DNA of 64,000 nt from Terebella lapidaria (lineage: Eukaryota > Annelida > Polychaeta > Terebellida > Terebellidae): NCBI GenBank assembly GCA_949152475.1, contig OX424561.1, forward strand, positions 26,158,481 through 26,222,480. Direction: 5' to 3'. Below the pieces are notes generated by a model, which saw nothing but the letters and a program-made list of their open reading frames with translations, did not search any database and was not told the DNA's origin. Below, in pieces: positions 56,037 through 64,000 of this stretch (position 1 is the first letter of the stretch; each line of letters starts with the position of its first letter). The position numbers and the translations under genes were made by a program.

Positions 56037-56769
56037 TGTAACTGCAGACGTTCTGGCTAGCTGGCAGTTACGTGTATGTCGTTGTGATGCTACACAGTTG
56101 AAAAAACTCACACCTTCAATCGTTTATTCTTCAATTCGTTGAGTCCGTACGAGGTGAGGTTTCAAAAACTACAAACAAAAGAAACCCACCATGAGCCATG
56201 TTATATAAACGCTATAATGCCTTGTACGTAATGAACATTACAACATACTTGAATTTACTTGCATGATATTCAGATACGGCTTTCTGAATTCTACTAAGTA
56301 CAATATATGTCAACCATGAAAACATTCAAACATTCGTGGTAATTTCCAACCTAATTCTATTCACCACATTTACAAGAACATACAGACAAAATACTACAAT
56401 AGAAACATTATCCTAAACAGAATACTATACACTTACTTCTGTGTAGGTTCCAAGTAGACATATACATCCAAACATGTAGAAAATGTCAGATATTTCATGA
56501 ACGATGTTGACTGGTCAAATCTTTGTACACAAGTGACAAACAAATGATATACGACAGGTAAGTAGGCTACAAAAGGTCCCGGATGTAAATACACACACAC
56601 AAAATATTATATGCAAAAGGTGGATTTGAACCAGGTACCTTGCAAACTATCAACTTCAGCTGTAATGCACATTACCAACTGAGCCACCAAGGCTGTTATA
56701 ACATCTGATGTAGGACATATACTGTGTACGTTATGCCATGGGATACATCATAACGTTTGGGCATCCACA
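56037..56769 (-). repeat. 5' LTR of the BEL element
   Basis: It begins TGTAACTGCAGACG and ends CATCCACA on the plus strand. It pairs with 45832-46573. Confidence 0.92.
56612..56700 (-). other. tRNA-like sequence within the BEL 5' LTR
   Basis: Counterpart of 46415-46502, with the A-box-like TGGCTCAGTTGG and a B box altered at one base. Confidence 0.55.
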
Positions 56770-57085
56770 ATGTCCAATCTGATTAAGAGCAAGTCCTTTA
56801 ACTTTTATCTCAAATTTGAAAGCTGGTGTCTTGTGTCTGGGTGGTTTAATGTGGATATACTTAGTTTTTGTCGGATTTAACGATAACTTGTTCGCACAAA
56901 ACCAATTGTAAAGGTTGTTTACCTCAGTATTTGCATTTTGATTTAACCTTTATCAGACAGGTAGAGAGATGTATCATCTGCGAAGGACAATATTTTCCCT
57001 CGGCCAATAGCAGATGAAATGTCATTCACATAAATTAGATATAATAGGGGGCCCAGTATGGATCCTTGAGGGACTCCGAGATATA
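56770..57085 (-). mobile_element. LINE fragment, 5' part (reverse transcriptase core)
   Basis: The minus strand encodes [19 protein letters not shown] and [11 protein letters not shown], the B and C (FADD) motifs of a LINE reverse transcriptase. In another frame LYNWFCANKLSLNPTKTK follows. It joins across the BEL insertion to 45112-45831. It is truncated at its right side near 57085 and carries at least one frame change and a stop. Confidence 0.8.
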
Positions 57086-58480
57086 TAAATTATATCTCGC
57101 TCATTACGGTATCGACTTTACAGCTTAGAAATCAATTGTGGACGCATAGGAAATGATATATCCTGAACCTCATTTTCAAGGTCACAGGACAAAATGGCTA
57201 ATATCTCGCTTATTATCGACTTTGCAGCTTAGGAATCAATTGTCAACATATAGGAAATGATATATTCTGAATATTATCGTGACCTTGAATTTGGCCTTTG
57301 ACCTAATTTTCAAGGTCACAGGACAAAAATGGCCAATATCACGTTTGTTATCGATTTTACGGCTCAGGAATCAATCATGAAGATATAGGAAATGATATAT
57401 ATAGATTATTCTCGTGACTTTGAATTTGACCTTTGACCTAAATTTCAAGGTCACAGGACAAAATGGCTAATATCTCGCTTATTATCAACTTTGCAGCTTA
57501 GGAATCAAATGTTAAAATATAGGAAATTATATATTCTGCATATTATCGAGACCTTGAATTTGGCCTTTGACCTAATTTTCAAGATCACAGGACAAATATA
57601 GCCAATATCACGTTTATTATCGATTTTACGGCTTCATCAATCGTGAAGATATAGGAAATGATATACAGATTATTCTCGTGACCTTGAATTTGACCTTTGG
57701 CCTAAATTTCAAGGTCACAGGACAAAATGACTAATATATTCTATATATATAGAAATGATATGTACTGAATATTCTGATGACCTTGAATTTGACCTTGACC
57801 TTATTTTCAAGGTCAGAGCACAAAATGGCTGATACCTCACTTATTATCAACTTTACAGCTTAGGAATCCATAGTGAACATATAGATATAAATGAAATGAT
57901 ATATGCTGAATATTTTGGTGACCTTGAGTTCGACTTTTGACCTCATTTTCAAGGTCAGAGAACAAAATGGCCATATGTCAGAATTGATTCCTAGTCTCTA
58001 ATCTCAATAATATTAAGTAAAATATTAAAAATAATGTGTCCCAATGTAAAGCATAGGAGAATTTAATATGGGAAAGTCCCATTTGGGCCGAGTTTGGGCC
58101 AAAATGGCCCACGTCGAGCAATTCCAGGGTAATGAGACTTTTAAACGTCACAGGGGCATATATGAGGAATGTTATGCATCAATAAGAAAAAAAGTTACTG
58201 AACAGATTTTGAGAAAACGACCGTCAAAATCCAAAATTGGACATTTTTCGTCAAAAATGGCCGCCATTTTGAAAAAAAAATGCGAAAATAAAAAAACTAA
58301 AAAAATGCTTCCCTGTCCAAAAATGTTTGGGTATTTTTGGTCAAAATTTCAGGAAGATTCGACTGTAAACTTTAAAGATAAAAATGTAGACGTACGACGA
58401 CGACGGACGACGACGACGGACGACGGACGCAATGCCATGCCAATAGGTTATCGGACCAAAAGTACGGTAACCTGAAAAAT
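57086..58480 (-). repeat. GGTTACC repeat with about seven AAGGTCA units
   Basis: Units of about 120-140 bases (57090-57970) repeat 'ttcaaggtcacaggacaaaatggc', split here as 'ttcaaggtcac' and 'aggacaaaatggc', together with 'tatctcgcttattatc' and 'ataggaaatgatat'. The 'tttgggccaaaatggcc' and 'tttcaggaagattcgac' segments and a cgacgacgg run follow. It ends at 'ggttatcggaccaaaa' and 'cggtaacc'. Confidence 0.8.
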
Positions 58481-58752
58481 CACAGTAAAAAGCAGTATTC
58501 CTTGGCATGGATTCTATAGGTCACTGTATATCTGTCTTCCGGAATCCTCAAAGTAAAGGGCATACCCCGGTTTATTTATAAACTTACGTCTCCTACCTAA
58601 TTGAGCTACTTCTATCATCTACAACATTAACCGACGTTACTCCATTCTGAACGTTTGATATGTGGAGTTCCGTTTAAAATTTTGAACGGAACCCCAACCC
58701 CTCATACGTCGGCTAGGTGTATAAAAAGTACATATTAAGTACCTTATCAATT

Positions 58753-58853
58753 GCTGGTGAAGTAAAATCTGTCCCACAGGATACTATCCTCTGAGACATA
58801 CCATGATAACTTATCATGGTATATCGTCTGGGACAGATTTTACGAACACCAGC
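58753..58853. repeat. Palindrome (about 100 bp hairpin)
   Basis: GCTGGTG, GTAAAATCTGTCCCA and ACCATGATAA on the left return inverted as TTATCATGGT, TGGGACAGATTTTAC and CACCAGC. The left arm has an extra 15-20 bases. Confidence 0.8.
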
Positions 58854-58990
58854 AGTGACACCGGCTCAGTGGTATGACTGTGAGTATCAACATATTAGTA
58901 TCATCAATACAACTATATTTTGATGATAATATTAGTAAACCTAAGATACAACACTTTTGGAATGGAAACAAAGACCGGTCGAATATTTTA

Positions 58991-60399
58991 CAGGGTGGCC
59001 AGGCGTTACGCTTCATTCAGGGAGGGGAGTGCCGCGTAAAATTATAAGTATTACACATTGTTCGTGAGAAAATGGCAGCCTCTGAATGACAGTTGGCAGA
59101 TAAAACATACAATTCGCCAATTTTACCGTTTTGAAATGTTAGATTTCGGTTTGCACGGAATATTACACATATTCATGATTGTTGTTTGTTATACTTTTCG
59201 CGACTTGTGTGAGGGCATTACGCGTAATATGTGCATGTCGAGTGAATATTCTGTTCAGGTTGGGATATTTCTTCTTTGATGCGAATCTTCCTCCAGTTTT
59301 ACTGCTCAATTGATGCAAATAATTTCAAGTTCAAGAGATGATGTTTTCACTTGGTGGGATTCTGTGTAAAAAAAAAACACGAAAAACTCTTAGTATTACC
59401 AATTTCAGGTTAATTAAGACTCACTCAGGCTAATGTTTATGACTCCCGCAGGTTAATGCGCGTAAACCACAAAAGCCTTCTTAGTCCATAAAATAATCGA
59501 TTAAAACAACTGGTTGAATGGTGTAATGGCTGGTTTACACGATCAAACTACTTCAAACTTTTACTTCAAACTACTTCAAACTTTAGAGTTTGACCCCAAG
59601 TTTGATCGTGTAAACCGAGACTTCAAACTACGTCAAACGACTTCAAAATACTTCAAACTCCACCACCAAGTTTGATCAAACTCAGCCAAACTATTCAAGC
59701 TCGTGTTCATATCATATGGAGGAAAAGCATAATTTTCACTTTGAAACTCGTGACATTGAAGTATATAACACAGTCGTTCCGTTTTAATGCAGCTTTTAAC
59801 TGAGGAGTATCAGAAATTAACGTCAAATGAAAATTTTGATGGAGTTTGAAGTAGTTTGAAGGAGTTTGAAGTAAGAAGTTTGACCGTGTAAACCGGAGTT
59901 TCAAAGAGTTTTATGTAGTTTGAAGTAGTTTGACGTCACGAGTTTGATCGTGTAAACACCCACCATCAAACTATTTCAAACTCACGTTTTAGGAGTTTGA
60001 AGTAGAAAGTTTGAAGTAGTTTGATCGTGTAAACCAGCCATAACAATAAAGAAAGACTTCTCCAAGCATTCTATGATTAACCAACATGCACTTCGTTGGT
60101 TTCAATTGATAATCGACGATATTTCACAAGGAGTCGCAAGTGTGCGTGTGTTTTCACGAAATGTGTGTCCATTTTCGTAAATATACTGATGTTTGCAAGT
60201 AATTCATAGTAGCATGCGTGATGTTTGCATATTGGGATGTTCCGTGGAAACGAAATTTAATGAAGAAAATGAATCTTTTCATTAATCAACCCCATTTGAA
60301 GTGGGGACCTGTGTCGTTTCCTATGCAATTTCCTCTCGAATAACGCGTAATACTCACGATTTTACGCGGCACAATAGCAAGTAACGCCTAGCCACCGTG
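58991..60399. mobile_element. Mariner-like non-autonomous DNA element with TA target duplication
   Basis: The left end CAGGGTGGCCAGGCGTTAC and right end GTAACGCCTAGCCACCGTG are inverted, with TA on both sides (58989-58990 and 60400-60401). Inner blocks GTGCCGCGTAAAAT and AGTATTAC also match. It is 1409 bp including a nested MITE (59527-60040); about 895 bp without it. No transposase is seen. Confidence 0.75.
59527..60040. mobile_element. Harbinger-like MITE with TAA target duplication, nested
   Basis: It starts TGGCTGGTTTACACGATCAA and ends with the inverse. TAA lies on both sides (59524-59526 and 60041-60043), as in PIF/Harbinger elements. The arms are built from repeated acttcaaact and agtttgaagt words, and the motif gatcgtgtaaac recurs internally. 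No open frame of note. Confidence 0.8.
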
Positions 60400-60530
60400 T
60401 AAGTGGATGATCAATTAACGCTTCCGTACTATTTCACACGAGTCGAGATTCCTAAATGGAGTGAATGCGATGTATATGTGTGTGCAGTTATCTAAAAAGT
60501 TATTCACAAAACGGTTGAAACTAATTCGTA

Positions 60531-61261
60531 CGGTGGCTGATTTATGCCATAATGGGTTTTTCCTGAACAGTTTCCGTCGCGAAAGATATTGAAACGCGAC
60601 CAATATAATTTAATCTGCGACCAAAACGTTTTCATCGGTTGCTGCGGCGAAAACATCATCGTTGCGATCAAAATCATTTTCTCACCGGGACACTTATGGC
60701 CGCGATCAAAACATTGTTGCTGAAGCGAAAATGATTATCACTCCAAGAATGTTTTGATCGCGGCTATAGGTATTTAAATCGCGGCGAGAAAAATTTCGCT
60801 GCATCGAAAATGATTTTGGTCGCGACGATGAAAATGTTTTTGCTTCAGCTAAAAGTATTTAATTAGCGGCGAGAATATACAAAGATGTTTTGGTCGCGAA
60901 TTTAGTGATCTTGGTTGCAATTTAAATTATTTCAGTCGTCACAATTAAATTCGCGACGAAAACTGTTCAGGAAAAAAGCATTATGGCATAAATCAGCCAC
61001 TGTAATTATCGCTGCAGCAGAAATGTATTGGTCGCAACAACAACGATTTTCGCTGCGACGAGAATGTTTTGGTCGCGGCAACAATGGTTTCCGTGGCGAC
61101 CAAATGTTTTATTTGCGGAAAGAAATATTTTTGCTGCGTGAAGAATGTTTTGGTCACGGCGAGACTGTTTTCGCTGCAACGAAAACGTTTCGGTCGCTAC
61201 AATTCAATTCGCGACGAAAACTATTCAGGAAAAAACTCATTATTGCATTAATCAGCCACTG
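60531..61261. mobile_element. Inverted-repeat DNA element with TA ends and two right termini
   Basis: The left end CGGTGGCTGATTTATGCCAT is mirrored twice: at 60958-61002 (…ATCAGCCACTG then TA) and at 61216-61261 (again …ATCAGCCACTG then TA). TA precedes the left end (60529-60530). The interior is rich in ggtcgcg, cgcgacga and gaaaatgttttggtcgc words. It is a mariner-like MITE with a duplicated right half or a nested relative. Confidence 0.7.
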
Positions 61262-61360
61262 TAGATTCGAAACCCCTCTCTCGGTTTTGATTGGTCCAGA
61301 AATGTTTATGTTTTCAGACTTCGAAAATTTTTGGCGGGATTCAATGTGAACTGGTCCATT

Positions 61361-62830
61361 TTAGGTTACCGGACCTTTGGTCCGATAACCTATTGGCATG
61401 GCGTTGCGTCCGTCGTCCGGCCGTCCGTCCGTCCGGCGTTAACATTTTTATCTTTAAAGTTAACGATCGAATCTTTCTGAAATTTTGCACAAAAATGCCT
61501 AAAAATATTTTGAGAAGGAGGTATTTTTTTGTTTTTTGATTTTCGCATTTTTTTTCAAAATGGCGGCCGTTTTCGTCGAAAAACGCTCAATTTTGGACTT
61601 TGACGGCCATTTTCTCAAAAACTGTCTGATCAGTTTTGAGTTTTTGGTTTCAAAAGATTCTCCTCATATACCTCTGTGATATGTATAAATTTGGTTGCCC
61701 TGAATCTGCCGGTTTCCGTGTGGCGGCCATTTTGAATTTTTGGCGGGTCGGCAAAAAAAAATTTTTTCGCCCCAAATCGCATTACTATCCATTTTGGGCC
61801 ATTTCTAGGGCAAAAAAAAATTTTCACCCTTTGAAAAAAATTTTGGACTTAGAAAATTTTCGGCACTTTTTCCCTTCATAATGGGAGCTGTCCGGACTGT
61901 ACTCATAGAACGCTTGAAGATAGAGCTTAGAAATTGGCACTTTCAAATGGGAAGTCATATATGGCGACTTGTGTGGTGACCTTGAATTTGACCTTGGATG
62001 ACCTTGAAAGGTCAAAACAGCCATTTTTGGGTCGAAAAACGCTCAAATTTGCACCTGGTCTGTATTTTCTCAAAAACTGTCTGATCAGTTTTGAGATTTT
62101 TGCTTAAAAAGATTCCTCTCATATACCTCTGTGACATGTATAAGTTTTGTTGCCCTTGAATTGCCGATCTCAGTGTGGCGGCCATTTTGAATTTTTGACG
62201 AGTCGGCGAGAAAATTTTTTTCGCCCCAAATCACATTACTATCCATTTTGGGCCATTTCTAGGCAAAAAAAAATTTTCACCCTTTGAAAAAATTTTGGAC
62301 TTAGAAAATTTTCGCCACTTTCTTCCTTCATAATGGGAGCTGTCCGGACTGTACTCATAGAACGCTTGAAGATAGAGCTTAGAAATTGGCACTTTCAAAT
62401 GGGAAGTCATATATGGCGACTTGTGTGGTGACCTTGAATCTGACCTTCGATGACCTTGAAAGGTCAAAACAGCCATTTTGGGGTCAAAAAATGCCCAGAT
62501 TTGCCTCTGTAGATGGAATGCTTGCAGAGAGAGCTCATGTTATGAACAGGAAGACATATATGGCACAACTAATGATGACCTTGAACTTGACGTCAGATGA
62601 CCTTGAGTGCCAAATGTCTGACTTGGAATGTGTAAATTGACCTGAGCGGCCTAAACAATTCCACCCAACATATAGAATATCAAATGCCGCACACATACAT
62701 GTAATGGTAACATCGAAGTTCATACGGATGACCTTGATTGGGATTTACACTGCGAACCTTGATTGGTAAATCTCAAGGTCTGTAACCTGCCAATGCTGCC
62801 ATGGTCAAACCAAAATTGTCCGGTAACCTA
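61361..62830 (+). repeat. GGTTACC repeat, longest copy, with inverted tips
   Basis: It starts AGGTTACCGGAC and ends GTCCGGTAACCT, an inverted pair. A near-palindromic start (ggacctttggtcc) leads into cgtccgtcg runs. A block of about 430 bases follows that occurs twice (about 61590-62035 and 62035-62490), each closing with 'gaccttgaaaggtcaaaac'. No coding capacity. It shares its modules with 38221-38540 and 57086-58480. Confidence 0.75.
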
Positions 62831-62917
62831 TCTTAGCCTTTGGGCTAATTTTTTCTTATGTACTTAAGGAGGTTTTTAGAGCTTGTTAAACAATCGTTTT
62901 TCCGAATTTTTTCTTAG

Positions 62918-63071
62918 GCGGGAAGGTGTAATGTATAACTGTGTGCATTTGGCAAGCCACTCGAGAGAAGACTTTGAACGCGTGAACAGCAAGTTTGAGG
63001 AAAACTATATCGGATGCCTGAACCACCGTCTTTCGGCAGTATTGCAGTATTTGGACACAAAAACACTATAG
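62918..63071 (+). CDS. Possible last exon of an unrecognised gene
   Basis: A strong pyrimidine tract and TTCTTAG acceptor precede a 51-codon open stretch with a varied, protein-like composition (contains SREDFERVNSKFEENYIG and LNHRLSAVLQYL) ending in a stop at 63071. It is not made of the surrounding repeat words. No upstream partner exon was found among the repeats to the left. I do not recognise the family. Confidence 0.35.
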
Positions 63072-64000
63072 GAAACTACAGTACGAATTGGATGGATCTT
63101 ACTCATGAATATATAAGGAATTTACATCACATCATAATTTAATGCTATTCTGTATAGTGTGAGCCGCTGTGATCGCGCTTGACGAATACAGTCTACCACG
63201 TTGTGAGCATCGCGACGAGCCAAACCTGGTTGGTGCTACGTGTCGAGCCGCACGCTTGCGAAGATTTGTATGTATCGTAAACTTTTTACCTTGTGTGGCC
63301 TTTTAGCACTTCACACAAAGTTTGTTCAGAACCTGTCTATATTGCATCGAATATATTCAGTAACTCCATATTTTCACAATCGGATGATATTTTGAACCAT
63401 TATCTCGTGTGTCGAGACGGACTTTGAGTCGCTTGAAGGTCCGAAGTGTAGCCCCAAATTGACCTAAAATAGCCTTGGATGCACAAATTTGACCCTTGAG
63501 AAAAATGCATATGGATACAGCTTGTGTAGGTAATACGAGCATAAAATCAGTCGTATATATATATATAGGCTCATTCCTACAGGCTCATTCCAATAGGTTC
63601 ATGATACATTATCAAGCCCTTTCCAGAACCGTTTTGTCTGTAAAAGGCTAATTTACACATTTAAGGTCGATAAGGCTTTTGGATTTAACATTCAAATTCA
63701 TGTTACGTCAGGTTGAAGGTCGAGAAAATATCCGCAATATATGACATCACTTATGCTCATAATACAATTTCAACCTCTCTATGCAGTCGATCGGTACACA
63801 TGTCATTTCAAACATTTAGTTTGGACGTGACTTACCAGCCATGTTCTTCTGATGTCAAGTTCAAGGCCATCGAACGAGATGTCATATATGATTTTCTATA
63901 TGCTCATGGACCAGCCTAAACTTTGTCTTTAACTGTTTAGTATGCAGAGCATAATTTGCACATTTGATGTGACCTTTGAAGTTATCCGTCAAGTTACCTT
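63072..64000. other. Right edge, no recognised feature
   Basis: No gene is seen. A few AGGTCA-type words (63705-63725 and the last 40 bases) suggest decayed repeat fragments. Confidence 0.4.

Larger units (their letters stand above)
45832..56769 (-). mobile_element. BEL/Pao LTR retrotransposon, 10.9 kb, broken, inserted in a LINE
   Basis: It is flanked by 5-bp duplications ATGTC (45827-45831 and 56770-56774). LTRs are 56037-56769 (733 bp, 5') and 45832-46573 (742 bp, 3'), about 99% alike with one small length difference, so the element is fairly young. On the minus strand: gag-protease region, reverse transcriptase/RNase H (48042-49670) and integrase (46683-48014). The gag region is present twice in tandem (about 49.4-52.65 kb and 52.66-55.95 kb). 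The element looks broken: this rearrangement plus a handful of breaks. Confidence 0.92.

Noticed and set aside
58068-58475. 135-codon plus-strand frame
   Set aside because: It runs through the GGTTACC repeat and low-complexity cgacgacgg sequence; other copies of the repeat do not keep it open.

Overview
The window looks like nuclear DNA of an invertebrate animal, most likely a marine lophotrochozoan or a non-vertebrate deuterostome. Its genes are split into many short exons by GT-AG introns. It carries BEL/Pao and Gypsy LTR elements, a LINE fragment, several long-inverted-repeat (foldback) elements, MITEs and a repeat family rich in AAGGTCA words. No species can be named from the sequence alone.

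Two host genes meet tail to tail. On the plus strand, 166-5023 holds the 18 last exons (772 codons) of a xanthine dehydrogenase/aldehyde oxidase-like molybdo-flavoenzyme; its iron-sulfur and FAD part lies to the left of the window. On the minus strand, 32304-6572 holds a 2-oxoglutarate/Fe(II) dioxygenase of the gamma-butyrobetaine/trimethyllysine (carnitine synthesis) family. It has 13 exons in consistent phase, giving 438 codons including the stop. A second partial copy at 40244-39050 keeps only the head and the last two exons and is a pseudogene.

The dioxygenase introns act as a trap for repeats. The 16-kb intron 23699-7756 contains one foldback element (7804-8363) and a second one (8464-23678) that was split by a very young Gypsy element (8700-22095, identical 736-bp LTRs, CTAT target duplication, gag, pol and an extra third open frame). 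The intron 29521-27144 is almost wholly a 51-bp minisatellite. The last intron holds a GGTTACC-ended repeat with nuclear-receptor-type words.

From 33 to 45 kb there is no convincing gene apart from the pseudogene, but there are duplicated flanks of the dioxygenase locus, repeat fragments and a perfect 914-bp tandem duplication (43014-44841). At 45.1-57.1 kb a BEL/Pao element (45832-56769, ATGTC target duplication) interrupts an older LINE fragment. From 57.1 to 62.8 kb lies a run of repeats: AAGGTCA arrays, a mariner-like element with TA ends, a Harbinger-like MITE nested in it with TAA ends, a third inverted-repeat element, and another GGTTACC element. A possible last exon of an unknown gene lies at 62918-63071.
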